The position numbers were made by a program, and so were the translations under genes. This document shows, piece by piece, positions 8,401-17,171 of a stretch of DNA of 64,000 nucleotides. The DNA lies in NCBI RefSeq assembly GCF_018617395.1, contig NZ_JACSKC010000001.1:62001-126000 (forward strand). The letters are read 5' to 3'. This DNA is from Exiguobacterium sp. s48. Lineage in GTDB: Bacteria > Bacillota > Bacilli > Exiguobacteriales > Exiguobacteriaceae. The stretch's first letter is position 1. Each line of letters begins with the position of its first letter. The notes under the pieces were generated by a model. The model saw nothing but the letters and a program-made list of their open reading frames with translations, was not told where the DNA came from and did not search any database.

Positions 8401-8845
8401 TAACTCTGAAGAAGAGACACGACAGAAAGTATTGGAGTCGTATCAAATGCAGGGGTTGTTAGTAGATGACCCAGACATTTTAGAGATGATGGACCGCACT
8501 GCGAAAGGCTCATCAAAAAAATCAATCGTCATTCCTGTTAAATACAAAAAAGATGGCTCACCTGACGCCAACACGTTGAAAAAGATTGTGACGCCTCCAC
8601 AACTCGAACAGTTGATGGACCATGCGTTTGACGTCGTCAAAGCGAGTGCTGAAGACATGTATAAAGGTAAAATCGACGTAGAGCCCTATGAATATAAAGA
8701 ACGGCGCCCGTGTCAGACATGTCCGTACCAAAGTGTTTGTCATTTCGATGAGGCGCTCTCGAACGAGCCTCGTAAATTGAAGAAGCTCGAGAAAGAGGAA
8801 GTATTTGAAGAGTTAGGAGGCGATGACCGTGAAATGGACGAATGA
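5408..8845 (+). CDS. addB: AddB, ATP-dependent helicase/nuclease subunit B
   Basis: A 1145-residue subunit of the AddAB complex, which processes double-strand DNA ends up to a Chi site and loads RecA; functional counterpart of RecBCD. Walker A is at the N-terminus (GRSGTGKSE, residues ~8-16). The C-terminal half carries the RecB-type nuclease (GRIDRVD ... VRIVDYKSS) framed by four cysteines of the iron-sulfur staple: C781 and then C1102, C1105 and C1111 (CX2CX5C), the Bacillus AddB spacing. A GTG at 5396 is in frame but overlaps the Shine-Dalgarno; ATG 5408 lies 11 bases after AAGGAG and begins the usual MTVTFHVGRSG. The stop overlaps addA, so the two are translationally coupled. Confidence 0.97.
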   Translation: MTVTFHVGRSGTGKSERMIQEVIRELKQNPSGPTIYILVPDQMSFEMEKKMASVDGLRGSTRIQVLSMRRLAFLMMRDAGVATDRFLDQTGTHLLLRRVVEMSEERLTLFRRTMNQFGFYEELNQLISMLKRGLVEPEHLLRLSEQAQHRALKLQDLSIIYEGFLKMTEGKSLHAEDYFNVMLQILPETDLTGVRVYVDGFNEFSEQELAVLVALAEKVDVDLLLTLDPVSMYRLDPLFGPTQRTLMRLKELLTERQIPSENHAYETVYRHTHPSLQYLEATFDQLTAEPYSGAENRVDLHAAVDRTVEVEAAVREIIRLTREEGYRYRDIALISRSLEEYGDLASQALQKMGLPYFLDERQPMLDHPLVELLKASIDIALRGYREESVFRALKTELVVLDPTHRRTSVDRLEAFVIERGIKHYHWHDEWQLRRRTGEEARLTSEELDTEAELNRYRERVIHTFDPLLSDLKQAKTMQAYTHAMYAFLERIGVSDCLTHWRDEAIEEAELLEAREHTQVWDAVLHLLEQLEAAAPEETLSTDLFLQMMDTGLDSLRYALIPPSLDQLTVTDYVRGRLIDKKVVFLLGANEDQIPLVTTQSKLLTDHDLDFMHENGLRAGKATEHLFDDETYYLYKAVTAPSDRLYISYALVDRTGKAVQPARFIADLKARLHQHVIKTHFAEAGEHRPREQYAFLTSVNQTAAVTALELQRLSRHYPIQDMWFAVYNELLKLPEGRERLQLLTSALFYQNIPKSLDDQVAKSLYTPSIRASVSRLETFQACPFKHFASYGLRLKERRLYRLEAPDIGNLYHRTIEHMSQTVKMDGKEWRDVAPDECANLAEQAVELVTPEIQHAILMSSNRYAYLKKKLTDVVSKTAEVLIEQSKRDGFDPKAFELAFGSGQFPPVSFTLSNGATCELIGRIDRVDTAMVHDQLYVRIVDYKSSKREVDFAEIYYGLAMQMLIYLKVLIEQAEVWTKENVAPAAALYFHVHRPLVPPSNSEEETRQKVLESYQMQGLLVDDPDILEMMDRTAKGSSKKSIVIPVKYKKDGSPDANTLKKIVTPPQLEQLMDHAFDVVKASAEDMYKGKIDVEPYEYKERRPCQTCPYQSVCHFDEALSNEPRKLKKLEKEEVFEELGGDDREMDE

Positions 8846-11800
8846 TCAGTTCGCCGCAATCGAAGCGCGAGGGAGCCACGTACTCGTCTCGGCTGCGGCC
8901 GGGTCGGGGAAGACGGCAGTTCTCGTCGAGCGGTTGTCTAGTCGATTGCTTGATGAAACGGATGAACTCACGGCAGACCGAATGCTCGTCGTCACCTTTA
9001 CGAATGCGGCAGCGGCAGAAATGAAACGGCGGATTGCGAAGGCGCTTGAGGGAGCACTTCGCGACGACCCGACGAATGAGTATATCCGAAAACAGCGACA
9101 AATGTTGAATCGGGCGCTCATCACAACCATTCATTCATTTTGTCTAGAGGTGATTCGTGAAAATTATTATTTGTTGGACTTAGACCCAGCGTTCAAGATT
9201 GCGGAAGAACGAGATCTCGTATTGTTGCAGGATGATGTGTTAGAAGAGGTTCTTGAGGATGAGTACGGAAAGCAGGATACCGATTTTTTCGCTCTTGTCG
9301 ATGCGTATACGTCAGACCGTGGTGACAGTGAAATCGAGGATTTGGTCCTCGGCTTATATCACTATGCGCGCACCCTGCCGGATCCTGATGCCTATTTAGA
9401 CAAACTTGTTTCCATGTACACGTTTGGAGAAGATCCTGATGAGGAGGCAATCTTGATCGAGTTTGGCCAAATGTTGTGGGATGACATTGAAAAAGCAGTA
9501 CGGGATCTTCGGAAACTTGAAGCGGAGCTTCGGGTCGCCGGGTATGAACCCCAGTCGGAAAACATCAGGCAAGCGATTTTCCCATTTGAACAACTTGAAG
9601 GGGAGACGATTGTCTGGAGTGAGCTCGAGACGGTGGCTCGTGCGATGAAGTTTGGAACGATGAAAGCTGTTCCGAAAAAAGAGGAGCACCAGATTTACCA
9701 CGAGGTCCTCAAACCAGCCTACGACCAAGCGAAGAAAAAATTGACGGCAGCGGTCGAACAGGCTCGGGTCAGCGGGGCAGACTTATTGGAGAGCGTCTCG
9801 ATGCAACAGCCACTCGTTGAAACACTCGTTCGAATCGTCCGTTCGTTCGGTCAAGCATATGAGCAGGCAAAGCGTGATCGTGCCTTTGTCGATTTCAGTG
9901 ACTTGGAACATTATGCGCTCGCCATTTTACGACAAGATGGGGGACCTTCCGATGTCGCGGCGCTCTATAAGGAACGTTTCGCTGAAGTACTCGTTGATGA
10001 ATACCAAGATACGAATGAGATTCAAGAAACCATCATCAATCTAGTTGCGAATGAACGAGAGGAAGTCGGGAACTTATTCATGGTGGGCGACATCAAGCAA
10101 TCGATTTATCGATTCCGCCACGCAGAACCGGGTCTTTTCATTGATAAAGCGACGCGCTTTAGACAGGAGAACACGGGGAAACGAATCGACCTATCCCAAA
10201 ACTTTCGGAGTCGAGCAGAAGTTCTTTACGGGATCAATGATTTGTTCGTTCAGCTTATGGACGAAGAGGTCGGTGAAATTGCGTATGATGAGGCGGCCCA
10301 ACTTGTTCCGGGACGTGGGTATGAACCGATTCCAGCGGACCCTGAGTTTATTTTGATCGATGGAGCGAGTCGTGAGTTATCGAAGCAAGAAGTCGAAGGA
10401 CGAGCGATTGCAACGCGAATCTTGGAACTCGTATCAGGGGACGAACCGTTTAAAGTGACGGATGAATCAACCGGTCAGCTCCGGAACTGTGAATATCGTG
10501 ATATCGTGATTCTCGTACGTTCGAAAAAAGAACGTGTGGAGCAACTGATGGATATTTTGACACAATACAATATCCCAGCCTATACGGATTCAGATGGCGG
10601 CTATTTTCAAGCAACCGAGATTCGGATGATCCTTGCTCTCTTAAAAGTGATTGATAACCCGCTTCAAGACATCCCACTCGCCGGTGCGCTTCGCTCCCCG
10701 ATGTTTCGTTTCGATGATAGCGAGTTGGCGCGGATTCGACTTGAATCAGAGGATTCTTTCTATGAGGCGCTCAAGGCGAAAGCGGATGACGATGATGAGC
10801 TTGGAGTAAAATGTGGCGATATGCTTGACCGCCTCTCCCGCTGGCGCACGTATGCACGAAATCATAGCTTGTCCGAATTGATTCAACAATTGTTCAATGA
10901 CACCGGGTTTTATGACTTCTCAGGCGGGTTGCCTGGAGGAAAAGGGCGTCAGGAAAACTTGAAGGCGCTCTATGATCGGGCACTCGCTTACGAACGTAGC
11001 GGCTATCGTGGCCTCTATCGCTTCTTACGCGTGATGGATCGTCTACAAGATACCGGTGAAGATTTGTCAGAGGCACGGTCGCTCGGGGACGAGGAGAATG
11101 TCGTTCGCATCATGACTGTGCATAAGTCGAAAGGTCTTGAGTTTCCAGTGACCATTGTCGCCCAACTCGGGAAACAGTTTAACAAACGCGATCAAATGCA
11201 ACGTGTCATTTTCCACAAACAATACGGAATCTCGCTCGATGCGATTGATGTCGTGACCCGCACGAAATCGGAAACGTTCGTGAAAGAAATGATTCGACGG
11301 GATTTAGACGCGACGATGAAAGCGGAAGAGATGCGCGTCCTTTATGTCGCCTTGACGCGAGCAAAAGAAAAACTGATTCTCGTGGGAACAGTTGGTGAAC
11401 CACTCAAACACCTTCAGCAATGGCTTCAGGTCGAGCAAGCGGGAGACGTGTTGGCGAGTGAAGCCAGACGAGAGGCAAAAACGTATCTCGACTGGGTTGC
11501 GCCGGCGCTCTTACGTCTGCCAGGTGCCACCTCGTTTATTGAATCATTCGGCTTCACGGTCCCCTCTACTTTCCAAGAGTCGACCTCGTGGAATTATCGA
11601 GTCATCGGAGAGGCGGACCTTGCGGAGATTGCGACCCTTCAAGAAATGATGGCACAGTTACATCACGTGCAGCGATTTGAAGCAATTGATTTTCCGATTC
11701 AAAACGAAGAAGAGACGGTTCGTGCCGTACATCGGGCTTTGACCTACACGTATCCTGCCCAAGATGCGGTACGTACGTCGGCTAAACAAACGGTGACCGA

Positions 11801-12440
11801 ATTGAAACGGGCGATGCAACTCGAACAGGCCGCCTTCGAAGATCCGGTTCGTCCGGTCGATACCCCATATCGGGAACCGAAATGGCGTCAAGTCAAACAG
11901 ACCGGAGCAGAGCGCGGGACGACGTTACATTTGATCTTCCAATTGGCCGACCCGAATCAACCGATTCTCGAGCAAATTGAGAAATGGGAGATGCAAGGAA
12001 TGCTCAGCCCGGTCGAGGCCGAGACGGCACGTTTGGCTATGCCTGACATTGAAGCGTTTTTCCAAACGGAGGTCGGGCAGGCACTTGCCGATGCCCTTGA
12101 ACGTGGGACAGCTTGGCGCGAGTTACCGTTCACTTATACGGTTCCAGCTGAACGAGTCAATCCGGATGGACACTTCACGGATGAGCACGTCTTGATTCAA
12201 GGGATTATTGATTGTCTCTATTTCGATGGGGAATCCTACGTACTATTGGATTACAAATCAGATGCTGTCACCCATCTATCCGCCTCTAAGGAAGACGCAC
12301 ATGAGCGTTTGCGAGATCGGTATGCGATTCAGTTGCAGTTGTATCGAGAGGCAATCGAAACCATTTGGAACATTCGTGTTGAACGAACGCTGATTTACTC
12401 GTTAGATTTACAGGAAATTGTGACCGTGGCAACGTCATAA
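8829..12440 (+). CDS. addA: AddA, ATP-dependent helicase/nuclease subunit A
   Basis: A 1203-residue UvrD/Rep-superfamily 3'-5' helicase with a C-terminal RecB nuclease. Visible motifs: Q-motif WTNDQFAAI, Walker A SAAAGSGKTAVL near the N-terminus, Walker B/DEXX as VDEYQDTN, motif III VGDIKQSIYRFRHAEP, motif V TVHKSKGLEFPV, motif VI VALTRAKEKL, then the nuclease signature GIIDCLYF...YVLLDYKSD. Start choice: ATG 8823 is only two bases from AGGAGG, while GTG 8829 (VKWTNDQF) is eight bases away and better placed. It overlaps the end of addB by 17 bp. A terminator follows, so addBA form a two-gene operon. Confidence 0.96.
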   Translation: MKWTNDQFAAIEARGSHVLVSAAAGSGKTAVLVERLSSRLLDETDELTADRMLVVTFTNAAAAEMKRRIAKALEGALRDDPTNEYIRKQRQMLNRALITTIHSFCLEVIRENYYLLDLDPAFKIAEERDLVLLQDDVLEEVLEDEYGKQDTDFFALVDAYTSDRGDSEIEDLVLGLYHYARTLPDPDAYLDKLVSMYTFGEDPDEEAILIEFGQMLWDDIEKAVRDLRKLEAELRVAGYEPQSENIRQAIFPFEQLEGETIVWSELETVARAMKFGTMKAVPKKEEHQIYHEVLKPAYDQAKKKLTAAVEQARVSGADLLESVSMQQPLVETLVRIVRSFGQAYEQAKRDRAFVDFSDLEHYALAILRQDGGPSDVAALYKERFAEVLVDEYQDTNEIQETIINLVANEREEVGNLFMVGDIKQSIYRFRHAEPGLFIDKATRFRQENTGKRIDLSQNFRSRAEVLYGINDLFVQLMDEEVGEIAYDEAAQLVPGRGYEPIPADPEFILIDGASRELSKQEVEGRAIATRILELVSGDEPFKVTDESTGQLRNCEYRDIVILVRSKKERVEQLMDILTQYNIPAYTDSDGGYFQATEIRMILALLKVIDNPLQDIPLAGALRSPMFRFDDSELARIRLESEDSFYEALKAKADDDDELGVKCGDMLDRLSRWRTYARNHSLSELIQQLFNDTGFYDFSGGLPGGKGRQENLKALYDRALAYERSGYRGLYRFLRVMDRLQDTGEDLSEARSLGDEENVVRIMTVHKSKGLEFPVTIVAQLGKQFNKRDQMQRVIFHKQYGISLDAIDVVTRTKSETFVKEMIRRDLDATMKAEEMRVLYVALTRAKEKLILVGTVGEPLKHLQQWLQVEQAGDVLASEARREAKTYLDWVAPALLRLPGATSFIESFGFTVPSTFQESTSWNYRVIGEADLAEIATLQEMMAQLHHVQRFEAIDFPIQNEEETVRAVHRALTYTYPAQDAVRTSAKQTVTELKRAMQLEQAAFEDPVRPVDTPYREPKWRQVKQTGAERGTTLHLIFQLADPNQPILEQIEKWEMQGMLSPVEAETARLAMPDIEAFFQTEVGQALADALERGTAWRELPFTYTVPAERVNPDGHFTDEHVLIQGIIDCLYFDGESYVLLDYKSDAVTHLSASKEDAHERLRDRYAIQLQLYREAIETIWNIRVERTLIYSLDLQEIVTVATS

Positions 12441-12449
12441 ACCGATTTG

Positions 12450-12485
12450 AAAAGAGTGATGTCATGTTGATGGCATCGCTCTTTT
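12450..12485 (+). terminator. Terminator of addBA
   Basis: AAAAGAG...CTCTTTT stem with inner TGATG/CATCG pairing, nine bases after the addA stop. Confidence 0.8.
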
Positions 12486-12513
12486 CTTATGTGCACATTC
12501 ACATTCAATTTCG

Positions 12514-12577
12514 TTGACAATCTAAACAGAGAGGAGTAATTTATTTTATATAAGTAATTGTTCCATATAGAACAATT
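12514..12577 (+). promoter_or_regulatory. MarR-operon promoter with palindromic operator
   Basis: TTGACA (12514-12519) and TAATTT (12537-12542) at 17 nt spacing make a plausible SigA promoter. Just downstream, over the expected start site, AATTGTTC (12556-12563) and GAACAATT (12570-12577) form a perfect 8-bp inverted repeat with a 6-bp spacer. Position and symmetry are those of a MarR-family autorepression site; binding of the adjacent regulator is inference. Confidence 0.65.
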
Positions 12578-12606
12578 CGACACGGAACGATAAAGGAGTG
12601 AACAAG

Positions 12607-13089
12607 TTGAACGAGACAAATACAAATCGAGCACGGGAGATGATGCAATCCTTTTGGCGAGTGCAACGTGTATTAGTTCGTCTCATGCATCAGACGGCGC
12701 AACAAAATGATCTCACGTTGCCTCAATTACATGGTCTGATGATGTTGAATGAACAGGGTGCGATTACGCAAAAAGAATTGGTCAGGCGTACGAAGATGCC
12801 TAAGAGTACATTAAGCCAATCGTTAGACGGTCTTGTGGAAAAAGGACTGATTCGACGTGATGTCAATCCAGACAATCGACGGGAAGTCGTCTTGACGATT
12901 GATACATCCGGCAAACGCTTGATTGAGGAGATTGAGAAACAGGAACAAGGCACAGAGCAACAATTGAATCAAATCTTGTCACGCCTTGATGAGGAAACGT
13001 ATCGTCATATGATTGAAGCACATCAACAAATTGCAAATGAACTGAATGAAGGGCATACAGAATGCGAGGGAGGATGTCGGCATGATTAA
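12607..13089 (+). CDS. MarR-family transcriptional regulator of the ABC exporter
   Basis: A 160-residue winged-helix repressor. The central wHTH is clear: TLPQLHGLMMLNEQG, the recognition helix region TKMPKSTLSQSLDGLVEKGLI, and the wing with the conserved RRDVNPDNRREVVLTI (the Asp-x-Arg motif). Helices at both ends would form the dimer. GTG 12598 is in frame but sits in the Shine-Dalgarno; TTG 12607 lies eight bases after AGGAG and is preferred. The last three codons overlap the first ABC gene, so regulator and exporter are one operon controlled from the operator at 12556. This is the layout of drug-responsive MarR-ABC units in Bacilli. Confidence 0.9.
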   Translation: MNETNTNRAREMMQSFWRVQRVLVRLMHQTAQQNDLTLPQLHGLMMLNEQGAITQKELVRRTKMPKSTLSQSLDGLVEKGLIRRDVNPDNRREVVLTIDTSGKRLIEEIEKQEQGTEQQLNQILSRLDEETYRHMIEAHQQIANELNEGHTECEGGCRHD

Positions 13090-14806
13090 GCTGTTAAAGC
13101 GTCTGATTACTTATAAATGGGCAGTACTGATGGTTTTACTATTTGTGTTCGCTCAGTCATTGGCAGATTTGTTTTTACCGACGCTGATGGCAGATATTAT
13201 CGATAAAGGGGTCGTCACAGGAGATACCGCATACATTTGGCAAATGGGAGGGGTCATGCTTGGAGTGACGGGACTCGGCGCCCTTGCTGCCGTCGTGGCC
13301 AGTTTCTATTCCTCGAAGGCTGCGATGGGATTTGGCCGCGACTTACGCAGACGTGTGTTCAATCATGTGGAGCGTTTCTCGCTTGAAGAGTTTGATCGTG
13401 TCGGAACGGCCTCACTCATCACGCGAACGACAAATGACATCACGCAAGTTCAACAAGTCATTATCATGATGCTTCGTATGGTCGTCAGTGCACCGATTAT
13501 GTTTGTCGGTGGATTGATCATGGCGACCTCGAAAGACGCAAAATTATCACTCGTCATCGTTGCAGCGATGCCTGTATTGGTCATCTCGATTCTCCTTATC
13601 TTCTGGAAGGCGATGCCACTTTTTAAAAAAGTACAAAAACGATTGGATCGGCTCAATCTCGTTCTCCGCGAAAATTTGACAGGCATCCGTGTCATTCGAG
13701 CGTTTAACCGTGAAAAAGAAGAGCAAGTTCGAATGACAGAGGCGAATGAACAATTGACAGACGTCTCGATTAAAGTGAACCAAATCATGGCCTTCCTAAT
13801 GCCGGTCATGATGCTCGTGATGAACTTGACGGTCGTTGGTGTCATTTGGTTCGGAGGAATTCGCATCGATAATGGCGCGATGCAAATCGGAGACTTGATG
13901 GCGTTCATTCAATATGTGATGCAAATCATGTTCGCACTCGTCATGGCATCGGTCATGTTCATCATGGTTCCAAGGGCATCGGTTTCAGCAAACCGAATCA
14001 ACGAGGTGCTCGAGATGAGACCATCCCTTGTGGATGATGGAACGAAAACTTTAGACAAAGAACGAGGGACGCTCGTATTTGATGATGTGACGTTCTATTA
14101 TCCTGGAGCTGAAGAACCGGCATTATCCGATATCAGTTTTTCGGCAAAGCCAGGAGAAATCACTGCGGTGATTGGTGGAACCGGATCCGGCAAATCGACG
14201 CTTGTCAATTTGATTCCTCGATTTTATGATGTGACGTCTGGTCACATCCGCGTAAACGGTATGGATCTCAAAGAAGTCCCTCAAGAAACGCTTCGTTCAA
14301 AAATCGGATTTGTTCCGCAAAAGGCGTTACTCTTCACGGGTACGATCGCAGAGAATATTCGATACGGAAAAGCCGATGCAACGATGGAAGAAGTTGTACA
14401 TGCCTCATCTATCGCGCAAGCGACCGATTTTATCGAAAAGATGCCAGACCGATATGAGGCTGTGATCGAACAAGGCGGATCGAACGTGTCGGGCGGGCAG
14501 AAACAACGTCTCTCGATTGCAAGAGCGCTCGTACGGAAACCCGATTTGTATGTATTCGACGACAGTTTCTCGGCACTTGATTTTAAAACAGATGCTGCGC
14601 TTCGGAAGGCGTTAAAAGAAGAAACGAAAGAAGCGACGGTATTGATTGTCGCGCAACGCGTCAGCACCATCATGGATGCCGATCGCATCATCGTGTTAGA
14701 AGAAGGGAAAGTCGCTGGAATCGGGACGCATGAGGAATTGTTTGCGACGAATGCGGTTTATCAAGAAATCGTGAAGTCACAATTGTCTGAGGAGGAAATC
14801 GCATGA
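13082..14806 (+). CDS. Heterodimeric ABC exporter, subunit with degenerate ATP site (BmrC-like)
   Basis: A 574-residue half-transporter: six membrane helices (about 1-320) and an ATPase domain. Walker A is GGTGSGKST and the signature NVSGGQKQRL is canonical, but the residue after Walker B Asp is Asp rather than Glu (YVFDDSF) and the switch histidine is Gln (VAQRVSTI). Those two changes mark the non-hydrolysing site of asymmetric exporters such as BmrCD and TM287/288. The frame extends back to 13046, but ATG 13082, after GGGAGGA, starts the typical MIKLLKRLITYKW. It overlaps marR by 8 bp and the partner gene by 4 bp. Predicted role: export of drugs or amphipathic compounds; substrate unknown. 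Confidence 0.92.
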   Translation: MIKLLKRLITYKWAVLMVLLFVFAQSLADLFLPTLMADIIDKGVVTGDTAYIWQMGGVMLGVTGLGALAAVVASFYSSKAAMGFGRDLRRRVFNHVERFSLEEFDRVGTASLITRTTNDITQVQQVIIMMLRMVVSAPIMFVGGLIMATSKDAKLSLVIVAAMPVLVISILLIFWKAMPLFKKVQKRLDRLNLVLRENLTGIRVIRAFNREKEEQVRMTEANEQLTDVSIKVNQIMAFLMPVMMLVMNLTVVGVIWFGGIRIDNGAMQIGDLMAFIQYVMQIMFALVMASVMFIMVPRASVSANRINEVLEMRPSLVDDGTKTLDKERGTLVFDDVTFYYPGAEEPALSDISFSAKPGEITAVIGGTGSGKSTLVNLIPRFYDVTSGHIRVNGMDLKEVPQETLRSKIGFVPQKALLFTGTIAENIRYGKADATMEEVVHASSIAQATDFIEKMPDRYEAVIEQGGSNVSGGQKQRLSIARALVRKPDLYVFDDSFSALDFKTDAALRKALKEETKEATVLIVAQRVSTIMDADRIIVLEEGKVAGIGTHEELFATNAVYQEIVKSQLSEEEIA

Positions 14807-16674
14807 GTGAGAAACAATCGAATACGAGACAAACTCATGGCGGACACGGTGGGCCAGGAGGTCCTGGCGGTGGGAACATGATGATGATGGGAGAAAAGCC
14901 GAAGGAATTCAAAGTGACGTTCCGTCGGCTGCTCGCCTATTTAAAACCACGGCGCAATACATTGATTGCAGTCTTCGTCGCAGCGATCTTAAGCACGATT
15001 TTTATGATTGCCGGTCCAAAAATCATGGGGATCGCCATCACAGAATTGTTTGAAGGCGCCTATGCCAAATTTACGGGTGTACCAGGAGCAGAGATTGATT
15101 TCACGAGAATCGGTCTAATCTTGTCACTCCTCGCTGGTCTTTACGTGATCAGCAGCCTGTTCAACTATGTGCAACAATACTTGATGTCTGGAGTTGCCCA
15201 AAAAACGGTGTATGACTTACGAGAAGACGTCAATAAAAAGTTAGAGCGACTACCGCTTAAATATTATGACGGTCGTTCAAACGGGGAAACGTTAAGTCGG
15301 GTGACGAACGATATTGACTTGATTGGGAGTACGCTACAACAAAGTGTGACTTCATTCATCACCTCGATTGTCACCATCATCGGGATTTTGATTATGATGC
15401 TGTCAATCAGTCCACTGTTGACGGTCATCTCTCTCGTCTCTTTACCACTCACCATCTTTGCGATTCGTCCGATTTTAAAACGGTCACAACGATATTTCTC
15501 GGATCAACAGCGTCACCTCGGACGATTGAACGGTCACGTAGAAGAAATGTATACCGGACATGCGGTCGTTAAAGCGTTTGGTCGTGAAGAGACGGCTGTG
15601 CGTGAGTTTGAGGAAGTGAATGAAGAACTTTACGATGCCGGAAGAAAAGCACAATTCATTTCCGGTATTATCATGCCGATGACGATGTTCATCGGAAACA
15701 TCAGTTACGTGTTAATCAGTGTGGTCGGTGGGATTTTGGTCACACAACGCAGCATCTCCATCGGGGATATTCAAGCGTTTATCACATATACACGCCAGTT
15801 CACTCAACCGATCACCCAGACAGCGAATATTGCAAATATTGTCCAATCAACCGTTGCTGCGGCAGAGCGAGTTTTCGAATTGTTAGATGAAGAGGAAGAA
15901 GTAAAAGAGGTCACGACGTATCGATTAGAGCGCGCTGAAGGAAATGTTGCATTCCGTCATGTCGACTTCGGATACGGGGACAATCTACTCATTCAAGATA
16001 TGAACCTCGATGTGTTGACAGGACAAACGGTAGCCATCGTCGGTCCGACAGGTGCCGGAAAAACGACATTGATTAATCTGCTCATGCGCTTTTATGAGTT
16101 GAACGATGGAGAGATTTTAATCGACGGGAAAGACTCGCGGCAAATGTCGAGACACGATTTGCGTCATACGTTCGGGATGGTCTTACAAGACACTTGGCTC
16201 TTTAATGGAACGATTCGTGACAATATCGCCTATGGGAAAACAGGTGCGACGGAGTCTGAAATCGTCAATGCGGCGAAAACGGCCCATGCGGATTCGTTTA
16301 TCCGAACGTTGCCTGACGGTTATGACACCGTGTTGAATGAAGAGGCAAATAACATTTCACAAGGTCAAAAACAGTTATTGACGATTGCGCGAGCAGTGCT
16401 TGCCAACCCGCCAATCATGATTTTAGACGAAGCGACATCGAGTGTCGATACGCGTACCGAGATTTTGATTCAACAGGCGATGAAGCGGTTGATGGACGGT
16501 CGGACGAGTTTCGTCATCGCGCACCGATTATCGACCATCAAAGATGCAGATTTGATATTGGTGATGGATCAAGGTCGAGTCATTGAACAAGGGACGCATG
16601 AATCGCTTCTCGAAGCGGGTGGTTTTTATGAAGATCTTTACAATAGTCAGTTCGCTGAAAAAGAAGTCGTATAA
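14803..16674 (+). CDS. Heterodimeric ABC exporter, catalytically complete subunit (BmrD-like)
   Basis: A 623-residue half-transporter partnered with the preceding gene. Six membrane helices (about 45-345) are followed by an ATPase with Walker A GPTGAGKTT, a divergent signature (NNISQGQKQLL), Walker B with the catalytic Glu (MILDEATSSVD) and the switch His (VIAHRLSTI). The lopsided distribution of good and bad motifs between the two proteins predicts one working ATP site in the dimer. An unusual cytosolic leader of about 30 residues is rich in Gly, His and Met (HGGHGGPGGPGGG then four Met) and might bind metal or be a flexible linker. Start ATG 14803 overlaps the previous stop (ATGA). Confidence 0.92.
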   Translation: MSEKQSNTRQTHGGHGGPGGPGGGNMMMMGEKPKEFKVTFRRLLAYLKPRRNTLIAVFVAAILSTIFMIAGPKIMGIAITELFEGAYAKFTGVPGAEIDFTRIGLILSLLAGLYVISSLFNYVQQYLMSGVAQKTVYDLREDVNKKLERLPLKYYDGRSNGETLSRVTNDIDLIGSTLQQSVTSFITSIVTIIGILIMMLSISPLLTVISLVSLPLTIFAIRPILKRSQRYFSDQQRHLGRLNGHVEEMYTGHAVVKAFGREETAVREFEEVNEELYDAGRKAQFISGIIMPMTMFIGNISYVLISVVGGILVTQRSISIGDIQAFITYTRQFTQPITQTANIANIVQSTVAAAERVFELLDEEEEVKEVTTYRLERAEGNVAFRHVDFGYGDNLLIQDMNLDVLTGQTVAIVGPTGAGKTTLINLLMRFYELNDGEILIDGKDSRQMSRHDLRHTFGMVLQDTWLFNGTIRDNIAYGKTGATESEIVNAAKTAHADSFIRTLPDGYDTVLNEEANNISQGQKQLLTIARAVLANPPIMILDEATSSVDTRTEILIQQAMKRLMDGRTSFVIAHRLSTIKDADLILVMDQGRVIEQGTHESLLEAGGFYEDLYNSQFAEKEVV

Positions 16675-16709
16675 CTGGAATACAGGTTTTAGGACAATGT
16701 GATTAGGCA

Positions 16710-16745
16710 AAAGACGTACGAAGATGAGTTTCGTACGTCTTTTTA
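16710..16745 (+). terminator. Terminator of the MarR-ABC operon
   Basis: AAGACGTACGAA pairs with TTTCGTACGTCTT around GATGAG and is followed by T. Confidence 0.9.
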
Positions 16746-16747
16746 TT

Positions 16748-16776
16748 TTGTGTAACAATTACAAATCCGTTAAAAT
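16748..16776 (+). promoter_or_regulatory. Putative SigA promoter of the receiver-kinase pair
   Basis: TTGTGT, 17-nt spacer, TAAAAT; about 33 bp upstream of the receiver ATG at 16809. Confidence 0.45.
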
Positions 16777-16808
16777 AAAAAAATGGGATAAAAAATGGAG
16801 GAACGATT

Positions 16809-17171
16809 ATGGTTAAAATCTTACTAGCAGAAGACGAAGAAGTACTACGCATGCTTGTTATGGATACATTAGAAGACGAAGGATATGATATCGATGAGGC
16901 ACAAGATGGCGTAGAAGCTTATCGATTGATTGAAGAAAATGAATATGATTTGGTGATTGTGGACCATATGATGCCCGGCATGACAGGGCTTGAAGTGATT
17001 GAGAAAGTACGGAAATTACCAGGGCGACAAGAAACGAAAGTGATGATGTTGACAGCGAAAAGCCAACAATCTGACCGTGATTGCGCGAACGAGATTGGGG
17101 TCGACTACTTTATTTCAAAACCATTCAGCCCACTTGAACTCGTTAAAATCATAGGAGGAATCGTGAAGTGA
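16809..17171 (+). CDS. Stand-alone response-regulator receiver (CheY-like)
   Basis: A 120-residue receiver with no output domain. All catalytic residues are present: acidic pair D9/E10, phospho-acceptor D52 in VIVDHMMPGMTG, T82 in MLTAKSQ, and K104 in FISKPFSP. It is likely phosphorylated by the kinase encoded immediately downstream (the stop TGA overlaps the kinase GTG). Lacking DNA-binding or enzyme output, it may act by protein contact, like CheY or Spo0F. GGAGG lies eight bases before ATG 16809. The two genes form an operon. Confidence 0.9.
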   Translation: MVKILLAEDEEVLRMLVMDTLEDEGYDIDEAQDGVEAYRLIEENEYDLVIVDHMMPGMTGLEVIEKVRKLPGRQETKVMMLTAKSQQSDRDCANEIGVDYFISKPFSPLELVKIIGGIVK

